From positions 17,303,578-17,367,577 of the forward strand of contig JAGTTD010000025.1 of NCBI GenBank assembly GCA_018398585.1: a stretch of DNA of 64,000 nt. Reading direction: 5' to 3'. The stretch's first letter is position 1; each line of letters begins with the position of its first letter. This DNA comes from Simmondsia chinensis (lineage: Eukaryota; Streptophyta; Magnoliopsida; Caryophyllales; Simmondsiaceae). Both the position numbers and the translations under genes were made by a program. The notes under the pieces were generated by a model. The model saw nothing but the letters and a program-made list of their open reading frames with translations. It had not been told where the DNA came from and ran no database searches. Of this stretch, positions 49,588-60,671 are shown one piece after another.

Positions 49588-49891
49588 TAGGAGAAAAATG
49601 TGACAAATGTCACACATGTGCCAAAGGGGGGTGACTCACCCCATCTCATATTTTGTATATATATATACACACTCAACACACGCATAAATAAAGAAGCAAG
49701 AAAAAAAAAAAGAAAGGAAAAAGAAAAAGAAAGAAAAGAAGAGAAAAAAGGAAAAAACGAAAGAGAGAAAAAAAAGGAAATAAAATTATCTAGTTCTGTT
49801 ATAAAATATTTACTATTTTTTCTCAATTATATTTGAGTTTGTCTTTTTATTACCTTCTTATAGAGTATAATATCTCTATAATTTTATAACA
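49588..49891 (+). repeat. Copia-4 right LTR, second part
   Basis: taggagaaaaatgtgac.. to ttttataaca, matching 41671-41966. Confidence 0.9.
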
Positions 49892-52756
49892 AAAAGAAAG
49901 ATATTAAGTAGTATTTTTCTTCTTTTTTTATGTATATCTCATCCTAACTTCAGTAATATATTGAGTAACATTATGTTTAAATGTACAATTAATTATATAT
50001 TAAATATCTAAGGCTTTGTCCCAAGAAAGATATAAATAAAATATTTTCACCATACTGTAAAAATAAATTTATTGAGATAGACTCCATGCGGACATGACGT
50101 ACACGTAGGCATATCCACCTAACAATTTTTTCGGTGTATAGGTAAATCATTATAAGGAATACCAGCTTCTTAAACGGTAGTCTTTAAAAGTAACAACTTT
50201 ACGCGGTTAAAGTCAATATTACTTAGACAATAATTTTATAAATATTATCACATTAACTGATGATATACAAATAATTGCTTAAGTACTTGATAAAGTGTGA
50301 ATATATTTAAAAGTTGTTGTAAATATACCTCCACCCTTTTTTAAAGTAGATACTTATTTACCGTCTTTCTAGAATTTCTGAAGTTTTCAACTTCGAATTC
50401 TATGCAACATATTGGAAAATGTGTCAACTATAAAGCACAAAAACTTGGCAACTTAAATAAAAAAAAAAAAAAAAGCAAAAACAAAAACTTTAGAATGAAA
50501 AAATGGCTAATGTTCCTCTTGAAGTGACACGTGTCACTTTTCAAATTATAGTTGAGCAATATCCTCAACCGTAATCGTTGTTTAATGGATAAGATAAATA
50601 TGTAAAATAATTTTTAAAATTATAAAATAAGTAAACCCTATATCTATATATATATATATATATATATAGAGCTGGTCACTAGAAAATCTTGTTTCTATGG
50701 AGCAGATAAAATATACTCATTGAAAATTAAATGCAAAAGGCAAAGGAAGTTCAATTGGTTTCCCTGGACGGGTTATGTTCCAAGTGTGTACCTCATTAAC
50801 GGTATGTAATTGCAAGTTCGGTAATCGTTTGTGTATTTTAATTTTCATATGTGGGTTGACTGATTACATTTGAGTTATAATTTTATTGTGCAGCAGGATA
50901 GTGAACATCACGCTCAATTATTCAAAAAACAAAAACCAAAGAGAAATAAATTAAAGTCAAAAGTCTGATTCGCTCTTATTTGTTTCATATCTTTCTGTAA
51001 ATTGTAATGTATTATGGAAATTTGTTAGCAAATTAACATTTTTATTCTCATCCTTTATTCAATTACAAAGGTAAGTTTTTTTTAAAAAAAAATTTCCTTC
51101 CGTTTTAGTGAAACAATTGTGCATTTAAACCCACATGAAATTTGTAAATACTTAATTAACTTTTTTTTTACTCTGAAAAAAGAAAGTAACTTCTTTGATA
51201 ATATATGCTTTGCTGGTCAACTTTTTATTTACATGTCATGGTAGGATTGGTAGGATCAGTGAAATCGTAAAATCATATTATAATTATATTCATTAGTTTC
51301 TTTTAAACTCAATTGATTGTAAAATTTAACAAAATTAAGATTATACTTTGAATCGGATCGATGGGCAAATGTGGATCACAGGATCATAAGTGTGGTTTGT
51401 TCTAAGGAGTAGTTTGTTATAAGAATAATCTTCAATCTTAAATTTAAAATATATAATCTATTTGTTAATAAATTATTAAATTATAAAATATAACTAGTTA
51501 TTATATATGTCTGATATATAATTAAACATATATTTATGTATATATAGCATTTCTTTTGCAATTATTTAAGCTATCTTTTAATTATTCTTTTTCCTGCATA
51601 TAACATTTGCTGAGTTTTTTTTAACAATTGTTGAATTAAATATTTTAATTTTTTATGGACGGTATCAGGAAGCTTATAGATTTTTTTTCCTTTTTTTGTT
51701 CCGTAATTTTTTTTCTCAATAAATTCGTTCCGTAATATAATTAGACACTGGTATATTTGATTCTGAGTTAAATTTAAAAATCAAATATTTTTATATATGT
51801 GGTGGTGTTCTTATAAGAGCATAGAAGTGTGAGACGAGTGAATCCTATATATATGTTAGAAATTAAATAAATCAAAGAAGAAAATTTAGCATTGTTAATT
51901 TATTGTTTAGCAATATTTAATTTTTGAAAATAAAGAAGAAAAAAAAAAAAAAAGATTTTAAAAGCTTTCAATCCTACTTGTGACCTTTCCTAAAGTAATC
52001 TGCTTCTTACGAGTTATGCTCAAAGTTATAAGTCCACCATTAGTAATACTATTACTGTTTATATTATTGAAGTTAAATTAAAAGAAATGAGTATATGAAA
52101 TGTATCCACAGAAAATTATTTGCCATCTTTCTAACATTCAACTTGAATTTCTATGTAAAATTATAAAATATATAAACTCTCAGTATATACAGCTTAATGG
52201 ATAGGTCAAATAAAAATCTTATTTCAATAGAGCACAAAAAATACTCTCATTAAAAATTAGTTTGAAAAATGCAAAAAGGGAAAAGAAAGTTCAAATATTA
52301 TTCAAATTGGTTTCCTTGGATGTGATATGTTCGGAGTATGTACCTCATCACCGATATGTAATTGCAAGTCGTTAATTTTTATACATTTCAATCTTCACAT
52401 ACTTAGGTTAGGTCTTGTTTCATAACTCCGTATTGAATCTTCCGAATGTATATGGGTTTAGTGGACTATATTTGGCTTATAATTCCAGCTTATAGTGAGC
52501 ATAATGCTCAACTATTCAAATAAAGCAGACCAGAAATAAATTAAAGCCAAATCTATGCTAAATTTTTTTTCCATTAGATTTTAGATAGATGAGACTCCAT
52601 TTTTTATTATCTTTTTACATTTAATTTATATATATATTTGTGTTTATAGAAATGAGATTTCTTACCGAATAATTATTTTAAATGCAGAAGGTGATACGTT
52701 TGAGTATTTCCCAAAAATAAAAGGAGTCTCAGCTAATTCGAGAGCTATTGAAAATA
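49892..52756 (+). promoter_or_regulatory. INT 5' flank: two tandem modules upstream of the intact gene
   Basis: 49892-50940 (gamma, right part) and 51240-52560 (delta) match each other in order. Shared landmarks: aattggtttcc.tggac/t, gtgtacctcatta/atgtacctcatca, atatgtaattgcaag. A gacacgtgtc core sits in a perfect 14-bp palindrome at 50523-50536; G-box or ABRE activity is possible. A tttatatatatatttg TATA-like run lies near 52623, about 130 bp before the ATG. No gene lies in this stretch. Confidence 0.55.
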
Positions 52757-55700
52757 ATGGTGGAAGGAGGAGTTGTGAAGGCTAAAGATGTCCACTTCAA
52801 AGAATGCTTTGGCACCATGTTTAAGACTCCATACGTGTTGAGGCTGGCCTTCTCTGCTGGTATCGGAGGGCTTCTTTTCGGCTATGACACTGGTAAATTC
52901 TCTTGTTAAGTTCCCCTGTATATTTTATTCTTTTATCTTGTATGTGCAATATAATCAGCTTTTATAGTTTTGATCCAATAAGAGTTTAGTTTGATTTATT
53001 TAATTAATTATACTCAACCTAATTGGTTGTGTGGTGTAGGAGTTATATCAGGCGCTCTTCTCTATATTAAAGACGAGTTTGAAGAGGTTGCAAAGAAAAC
53101 ATGGCTTCAGGTATACATTCTCGCGACATTTACTTTTAATATTCTTTTTCATATTAGTATTGCTGACTACAATTAATCTTTTTTTGTTTTCTTTTTGGAT
53201 TTGGTAATCAGGAAACAATAGTAGCAATGGCAGTGGCTGGGGCCATCCTAGGGGCAGGCGTCGGTGGATTCCTGAACGACAAGGTAGGAAGGAAGCCGAC
53301 CATGATCGTGGCTGACATCCTCTTCCTTAGTGGAGCCATCATTATGGCCGTCGCCCCTGCGCCTTGGGTGATCATCTTTGGAAGGATTATAGTCGGTTTA
53401 GGAGTTGGGATGGCTTCCATGACAGCACCCCTTTATATTTCAGAGACCTCCCCTGCTAAGATAAGAGGTGCACTTGGTGCAACCAACAGTGTCCTCATCA
53501 CCGGTGGTCAATTCTTATCTTACCTTATCAATCTTGGTTTCACAAATGTATGTAAGACATATATAAATTCGTTAATTGATGTTTGAAACAAATTGAAACA
53601 TTTTTATTCCAGTAGTAGTTTCTTCTTCTTTTTCAATTTTTACCATCAAAATCATTGGCTCATAAATCATTCATTTGTATGAATTTATTTTTGCAAATAT
53701 AGGTCAACGGACCATGGCGTTGGATGCTTGGAGTTGCAGCCCTTCCGGCTGCTATACAAGTTGTATTAATGGTGTTTCTTCCCGAGTCTCCTAGATGGTT
53801 GTATAGAAAGGTAAATGCTAGTCAAACAATACATCAGATTATCACTCTAAATACATGTGGGAAAGAGTCAAATCAAATATAAAAGTAATTATTTGGTAGT
53901 AAAATTATCTTTTTTATTTTTAGGAATTAGATATTTAATTGGCATTGAGTTAATATATAAAAAGAGTATATGAAGTATTTTAGTTACTGGGTGCAAGAGA
54001 TTTTTTATTTTTTTTTAATATATAAGATGCACCAAATTTAAGCTAGTCTTTTCCCGATGTTTACACTTAAATAATTTTAATTTATTATCCAATGTATGTA
54101 CTTTATTAGTGGTATTTCACTAATTATCGTTTTGATGTAGTGGAAACTTTTTGTCCCAAAAAAAAAAAAATTGTCGGCTATGTTTGGCTGTAACTGTTAG
54201 TTGTTAGCATTTAGCTGTTAGCTGTTAGCGTTTAACATTTAACTGTTAGCTTATTAAGAGCCATTAGCTGTTAGCTGATGGGTAATGTGTTTGGTAAATT
54301 AAGATGAAAAAGAAGGGGCAAAATGATAAATAGAATTTCATTAATAGCGTTCGAAAAGCTAAAAGCTAAATTTTTTAGCTTTTGAAAAGTTACTTTTCGA
54401 AAGCTAAACGCCATAAAAAATGTTAAAAATAAAATTTTTACCAAACAGCACTACTAGCTGTTTGACTAGTTAAAACGTTAAACGCTATGAAAAACACTAC
54501 GAAAAGCTGCTTGCTAAATATAGCCATAGTGGAAACTTGAATGCATGAGAGGAAATTCTACTACCATCCCTCTATAAAAACTTGGATGGAGTTTTGGTGC
54601 ATTTTAAAGAAAGGATAACTGTGTTATAATATATAGAAAATATGCCCATAATTTTCTGCCAAAGGAAGATGTACATACTATAAGTTAAGATTTTCATGTT
54701 TATTTCTTTTTTGATATTTCGCTAAATTAATTGATGGATTATAGAACAAAATCCCAGAAGCAGAGGCGATACTAGAAAAAATCTACTCGCCAGAGGAGGT
54801 GAGGGAAGAAATGGAGGCATTGAAGGTCTCTATAGAGAATGAGATTGCTGAGAAGGGGGACTTAGCGGATGGTGGAATATTTGAGAAGGTGAAAAAGGCA
54901 TGGGGCAACATTGCAGTGAGGAGGGGGCTATATGCAGGGATTGCGACCCTAGTAGCCCAACAGTTTGTTGGGATCAACACAGTTATGTACTACAGTCCCA
55001 CTATTGTCCAAATGGCAGGGTATGCGTCCAATAGTGTGGCCCTCAAGCTCTCCCTGGTCACTTCTGGCCTTAATGCTATTGGATCTACCATAAGCATGTT
55101 CGTGGTGGACCGATTTGGGCGGAGGAGGCTCATGCTCGTCTCCATGGCGGCTCTTATTAGTTGTCTTGTTGTCCTATCTGGTATCTTCTTTGAGGCGGCC
55201 AAGGTTGCCCCTAAGATTGACCATATTGAGACCATGAATTTCGGAGCTAACTCTACCTGCCCTGTGTATGCCTCTGCCCTTGATCCTTCCTCTTGGAACT
55301 GTATGACTTGTCTAAGAGCCTCTAAAGATTGTGCCTTCTGTACCAATGCTGCCGGCGAGGTAATTATCATGCACCTCTGATATTTTTAGTAATCTTTCAC
55401 TATCCAACATTAATATTTGAGTATAGAATAGACATATGAAAACATTATTTCAAATTATCTTCTGGTCAATTATTTTGACCAAATCAATGAGAAATGAGTT
55501 TAAAGATATACTTTAATTAACATAATAAACAAAGTTGATTATGTTTCTCATATTGATAGTTGACTTATGCTTGTTTATACGTGGTCATATGACAAAAGTC
55601 CCTTCCTGGAGCCTGTGTAATGGCAACAAGTACAATAAAGAAACAATGCACTGGGGAGCATCGCACATACTTTACACAAGGGTGCCCTAGCAAGTTCGGG

Positions 55701-56102
55701 TTTTGGCCGGTTTTATTCCTTGGTGCCTACATTATTACATACTCTCCGGGTATGGGAACGGTGCCATGGATCTTAAACTCGGAGCTGTACCCCTTGAGAT
55801 ACAGAGGAGTTTGCGGAGGGATAGGGGCAGTCACCCTATGGTGTGCCAACCTCATCGTTAGTGAGACCTTCTTAACATTGACCGACGCAATTGGTACTGC
55901 TGGAACCTTCTTGCTTTATGCTTGTTTCGCAATTGTGGGTTCCGTCTTCATCTTCTTCCTTGTTCCTGAGACACGAGGGGTTCCTATGGAGGAAATTGAG
56001 CGCGTGCTCGAGAAGGGGTTCCGCCCTAGCTTGTGTGGTGGTAAAAACGACGACCACCGTGACCAAGAACAAAATGATGGATCACATTCGCGCCATGGTT
56101 GA
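52757..56102 (+). CDS. Inositol transporter (INT family), intact six-exon gene
   Basis: A major facilitator (sugar porter) protein expected to co-transport H+ and myo-inositol. Exons: 52757-52892, 53040-53110, 53212-53547, 53703-53810, 54745-55359 and 55599-56102. All junctions are GT-AG, and the first five exons equal the minus-strand INT gene in length. The product is 589 aa. Visible features are [13 protein letters not shown] in TM1, GRK in loop 2-3, [43 protein letters not shown], and [12 protein letters not shown] near the C-terminus. A Cys-rich PSI-like loop ([23 protein letters not shown]) spans the exon 5/6 junction. The N-terminus ([14 protein letters not shown]) is more INT2-like and the rest mixed, so no numbered symbol is assigned. 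Intron 4 carries a MITE. The closest relative in the window is the 24.8-kb pseudogene. No stop or frameshift was seen. Confidence 0.93.
54138..54538. mobile_element. MITE in INT intron 4
   Basis: A ~377-bp insert lies between direct repeats tagtggaaactt (54138-54149 and 54527-54538). The inner ends are imperfect inverted repeats: ggctatgtttggc at 54176 and the complement of gctaaatatagcca at 54513-54526. The interior repeats the octamer-like ttagctg/gttagc units and is mainly self-complementary. It is hAT-like by end sequence, but the 12-bp flank repeat is longer than a standard 8-bp duplication. Confidence 0.65.
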
Positions 56103-56403
56103 ATAATTTATTTTTCTTTTCTTCTTCTTCTTTTTTTTTTTTTTTTTGTTTAAATATCAACGTGATGGCTCATTGTCAGCATTATCTAGCCAGCCTAATT
56201 ATTATTTGTTTAAACTTTCAGCTTTGTAATTATCTTGTTGAACAAGTGTCGGAGATTGTTTTTTTCGGTGTTAACCGCTTTGACATTTGTGTGTCTTCGA
56301 AGATTAGGAAGATGTAATTGCCAACTTACTTTTCTTCAATGCTAGCTTATTATTGTTAATTAATTATATTATCATCATTTTGTATGTTATTGTTCCCTAT
56401 ATC

Positions 56404-56663
56404 AGGGTTCATTTACCAGGTAGTAAAGCACCGGATCCTATTAAAACTCCGAAGTTAAGTATGTTTGGGCGAGAGTAGTACTAGGATGAATGATCTCCCG
56501 GGAAGTCCTCGTGCTGCCAACCCTATAAGATTGGGAGTCCTCGAAAACAGTCTCTCCGCAAGATTACACCCTGAACGGGTAAGACTGCGTATATCTACAC
56601 CTCCCAGACCCCATTTATGCGGGAGCCTTTGAGGCCATGAGTCTGTTGTTGTTGTTGTTGTTG
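56404..56663 (+). mobile_element. 5S rRNA-derived SINE, copy E (longest, best preserved)
   Basis: The 260-bp element has a 16-bp target-site duplication (56388-56403 and 56664-56679, tattgttccYtatatc, one mismatch). Nearly the whole 5S rRNA is present: gcaccggatcctat, aactccgaagttaagtatg, ttgggcgagagtagtacta, then aatgatctcccgggaag and tcctcgtgctgcc. A TS/Au-like tail follows (gtaagactgcgtatatct, gcgggagcctttgagg) ending in (TTG)6. It lies in the 3' flank of the INT gene. Confidence 0.92.
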
Positions 56664-56679
56664 TATTGTTCCCCATATC

Positions 56680-57940
56680 CTTTAATCCCTACTTGGATCG
56701 GTATTTTGCTTATTTGTTAGAACCTTGATTCTATACAAATGTTTACTAAGTGCTTATATATTACATTAGTATTGATATCCTATAAGAATGAAGTGATTTT
56801 GTGCTTTAAAAAATTTTAATATCGAGATTCAGCTATGTATTCAATTTGTAGACTGATACATATACATGCGCGATATTTTGAAATAGCAATGAAAACTAAA
56901 GAAAAGGGTACAATTATGAAGGAACAAGCACACTGATACAGTTGCATGTAATTTTTCCCATTTCCTTGATTTAATTTAATTTAATTAATTAATTAATCTA
57001 ATACGACTAATATATTAATTTATGAGTCACATTTTCATCCATTTCCCTCAGTCAACCAAAGGTCTCATTAAAAAATAAATATTGAAATACATAATTTTTG
57101 AATTATACAAATTTCGTTATCTTATATCCAACAAGATTGATGTTAAAAACTCAATAATCAACTATGAAATTATAGAATTTCTCGGATATGCTAATCTCAT
57201 TACTTAAATCCAATAATTTAACAAAACAACGGTAGTTCTAAAATTATAAGATAAACAAGATATTTAATCCCATAATTTGACAATTTAATGAACCAATTTT
57301 TATTTTTATGTGATAATGGGAAAAAATTAACCTCATGAGTGTTATATGCTAATTTCATAGTTTAACGAACTCAGATTTGCAATTACACGTTAATCATTGC
57401 TAATAAAATTTATAAAAATCAATTATGAAATAACCAAAATACAAGAGAAGTTTTTAAATATTGAAAAAATACTGTTGATATGAATAACAATTATTTTCTT
57501 CTTATAATAAGAAAAGACATACGGTCATTAGTCCAAATACGAGAAACAACTATTTTAAAATATTAGTGGACATTGTCGTCCTTTAAAAAAAGGGAGAAAT
57601 ATAAGGAAATGAATGTGAAAAATATGCCAAGTGATTTCATTGGGCCAGAGAAATACGTTACATTGGACACTCGCTATCAGTAAGACTAATGCATAAGCAT
57701 TTATGAGATTTTGAACTGGCAATGAAAATTAAAGAAAAAGCAACAAAAAAACAAGGCACAAATACAGTGAATATTGGTATATTTGTATTTTTATTTTTCG
57801 ATTATTAGCGAGGATAAACTTGTGATACAAGAGTCTGCGTCTCAAGCAAAAGACCCGAGGAGCATATACAAAGTGTGAAAAAAGAGAGAATAACAAGGAA
57901 ACCTGCAAAAACAAGATATACGTCATGCTTGATTTTAGGA
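56680..57940. other. 3' flank of the INT gene, AT-rich
   Basis: It contains two related ~90-bp segments (about 56860-56950 and 57690-57770, sharing tgaaatagcaatgaaaa-like sequence). No gene seen. Confidence 0.45.
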
Positions 57941-58311
57941 TTTCTTGGATGATCCTATGGAGGAAATAATGGACAAGTTGAAGAAATATTTTTTCCTTTT
58001 CTAAATTTCGTATTGATAGTTAATAATTATCCGCTATCCGAATTGTTATCTATTTGTTTCATTTGAAGTTTTAGCTTCATAACTATCTTATTGAACTGAA
58101 GTATTGGAGATTTTTTTTTCTTTTTTTTTTTTTTTTTTTTGGTGTTAACCTCCTAGACGTTTGTGTGTTGGAAGATTTGGAGAGGTAATTTCCGATTCCT
58201 TTTCACCAATGCTAGCTTATTATTATTATTAGTATCATCATGACTTTATATATTCTTGTTCTCTTTATCATTTTAATTCCTACTTTGAGCTAAAGATGTC
58301 GGAGTTGTAAT
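57941..58311 (+). pseudogene. INT last-exon relic and copied 3' flank
   Basis: gatcctatggaggaaataatg at 57951 corresponds to the PMEEIE codons of the intact gene (tcctatggaggaaattgag at 55982). The following 58020-58310 parallels the intact gene's 3' UTR: attattt/tttgtttca.tt, cttattgaac/cttgttgaac, ggtgttaacc, ccaatgctagcttattatt. This marks a further INT copy whose body is lost. Confidence 0.7.
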
Positions 58312-59598
58312 ATGTTTCTCTTTATCACGGCGGTACTTGATTGGGGAGCTAGGTTCCCCTCGGAATTGGAAGCCGAGTGCCAGGCTTGGTATCTAGATTT
58401 AACGGTATACTACCCACTCTTCATCGGATGCCAAATCATAGAATCAGGCTACGAAGGACTACCCACCGAGATAGAAGAAATAGTTTTCACTTTCTCCTCG
58501 GTGAACAGGGAGCGAAGCAAGGCCATCCTCCACCGTTGAGAAGAAGGACAAATGAGATTGGCAACACGCTTCACTCTCTCTTCCCCCCTCAAATTGCGGC
58601 TGACCGAGAAGGAAGTGAGGTTAGGAACCCATCAGTTCTTGCAAATATCCACGTTATTTCCACTAACATTCCATCTGAGGCACTTGAGAAGGAGATTTCT
58701 CCCTTCTCCATCCCCACGACGATTGATGGCCCAATTGAGCCTCGAGGATGGAAGAGTTTCTACAACAGGTATTCATTAAAATTCGGACCCATAGAGCATT
58801 TGTGTTTTTGATAGCTCTCCAAACTTGTTTAGCCAGGAGGGCCAGGTTGACCTGCAGAAATCCCAAAAACCGAGGCCTTCTTGGAGTTTTGGACAAGAGA
58901 GTTTACCCCAATTGACCAATGAACACCCCTCTCCACAAAAGATCTGCCCTTCCACCAAAACCTTGCAATTGCACCTCCTTTTTTTTTTTTTTTTTGCAAA
59001 ATATATCAGGATTTTGAAGCAACTCATGACATAGGTAGGAATTGCACTAATGACTGACTTTATGAGAATCCCCATGCAAAAGGGGTTTAGACTTCCAGCC
59101 TTGAATTTTGGTTCTAGTGCATTCGAAAAGAAAGTTTAAGGCAGCTTATTTTGAATGGCCACAAAGGACTTGTGCCCCCCAAGTATCTGTCATCTTCCCT
59201 AAGAAGGTCCACTTCAATGATCCCAATGCACTCCTGTCTTATTGGATACGGGGTATTCGATGAGAAAAAAGCGTGGGATTGTGGAAATTGACTTCTTGGC
59301 CCAACGTCCCACAAAACAAGCTAAGGATATACTTGACATGGCTACGCACACGAGGTGAGGCTTGAAAGAAAAGGATGCAATCATCAGCAAGCAGGAGATG
59401 GGTAAGTATAGGACACGAGGGCTTAATGTTAAACCCTATCCAAACTCTTCTTCTAATCACCTCCTCAATGAGACAAGACAGACACTCCATGACAAAAAGG
59501 AAAAGACAGGGTGACAGGGGATCGCCTTGCCTGGGACCCTTAGAGATGTCAAAAGAATCGATTATCTCACCATTAACAAGTGGGCTCACCTTGATGGT
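58312..59598 (-). mobile_element. LINE fragment (L1-type reverse transcriptase)
   Basis: Minus-strand pieces in order: RT core (KGPRQGDPLSPCLFLFVME, then HLLLADDCILFFQA), GILIKSVISAIPTYVMSCFK, the post-RT GGLGFWDFC-like segment, an ILMNTCCRNSSILEAQLGHQ segment and a SMIWHPMKSG..YTVKSRYQA segment. Frames shift between them. The LINE 5' half (endonuclease, RT start) is missing; the fragment ends abruptly against a copia LTR at 59599. Confidence 0.85.
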
Positions 59599-59599
59599 G

Positions 59600-59726
59600 G
59601 AGTCTTAATAGCTTGAAGGGTATTAGTATAATTGTTTTATCTTGTCTTGCCTATATAAAGGCCCCAGTGTATGACCTCATTACCTATTCAATAATATATA
59701 TTTTCTCCCTTCCTTTATATTTCACA
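59600..59726 (+). repeat. Copia-5 left LTR remnant
   Basis: Matches the right LTR from 63938 on; ends ttatatttcaca. Confidence 0.8.
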
Positions 59727-59879
59727 TGGTATTAGAGTCACTCTGATCCAACCTATTGTTTAATTTCTTTTCATTTTCGCTATTGTTATTTCTATTGCAA
59801 GTTGTGTGAATTTCTCTAGGTTTATTTTTTTTTTTTTCGTACTTTCTCTTACAATTTTTTTTTAATTCACTTTTTAGCA

Positions 59880-60395
59880 ATGGTAGCTAACCAAAATTGA
59901 TCTTATGGTAGTGTTGTTTCACATTCCCCCTCCCCTTTACCCCACGCCAGCAACCTGACGCTCCTGGTGTAGGCCAACACTGTTCATACCAGTTCCCCAC
60001 CTGGTGCCGAGGGGGCCACATTGCAGATGGTGGTGGCCGATCACTCCTACGTCAGTTCCACCACCATCGGCACTCATCTCCTTCGGCCAAAGGAGACTGG
60101 TGTCACCATCTCTGGTACTTCACCACCAACTGGGAGGCCAGCAATGAACTTGGGCATCTCTTCTCCTCTCCCCCATCCCTTCTTTCTCCCCTCATTGTCG
60201 AGTGCATTAGTCAGACCAACCTTCACCTATGTTCATATCGGCACTTCTCTCGGCCTCCCACCCTCCCTGCCGTCAACTCTCCCAAGCTTCAGCCACGGGG
60301 TGGGCGTTCTCGTTGACGCTCCCCCCCCCCCCCCCCCCCAAAAAAAAAAATGAACCCTAATCTCTTATATTTAAATTCCGTAAATAATATTACAC

Positions 60396-60429
<34 letters not shown>

Positions 60430-60671
60430 TTCTATTTTTCTTCTTATCACTAATATTACAAGTATTATTACAATAAAACTTGAAACAACAATGGATTATT
60501 CGACTTGGTTGAACCACCATGAACCATCGGGTCTCGGGCCTAGGTCGCCCCAGCCAACGGCCCTCACCTGGTGCAACCGAACCACTAAACCATACGCACA
60601 TAATCCGAGCTCCAGTGTTCTAAGACGGTGCCCTAAGCCCTGGCCCCTTTCCCCATCACTTAATATACACT
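59880..60671 (+). pseudogene. Copia-5 leader and gag N-terminus (broken)
   Basis: A Pro/Ser/Thr-rich open segment with stops precedes a C33 run. The gag motif NITSIITIKLETTMDYSTWL follows at about 60447-60510, and then unrecognised sequence to the solo LTR. The rest of gag, protease and integrase are absent: the next coding after the solo LTR begins at the pre-RT linker (PMKTRLKSGIPK). Confidence 0.7.
60321..60429. repeat. C19 and C33 homopolymers
   Basis: Cytosine runs at 60321-60339 (19) and 60397-60429 (33), the second immediately 5' of the gag motif. Confidence 0.95.

Larger units (their letters stand above)
41498..49891 (+). mobile_element. Copia-4: degenerate Ty1/copia element, with nested Helitron
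   Basis: The duplication aaaag (41493-41497 and 49892-49896) and TGTTGTAAAT..AACA ends define the element. The left LTR is 41498-41966. The right LTR is 46501-46637 plus 49588-49891, split by a Helitron. The internal plus-strand sequence (about 4.5 kb) carries heavily decayed copia genes. A cgttatcagcacgag primer-site-like motif follows the left LTR and aaagggagag precedes the right. Confidence 0.92.

Noticed and set aside
58312..58811. Plus-strand open frames of 75-144 codons
   Set aside because: Antisense to the LINE fragment, whose minus-strand motifs explain the sequence.
60021..60353. 110-codon Pro/Ser/Thr-rich open frame as a host gene
   Set aside because: It sits between the Copia-5 primer site and the gag motif, so it is retroelement leader sequence.
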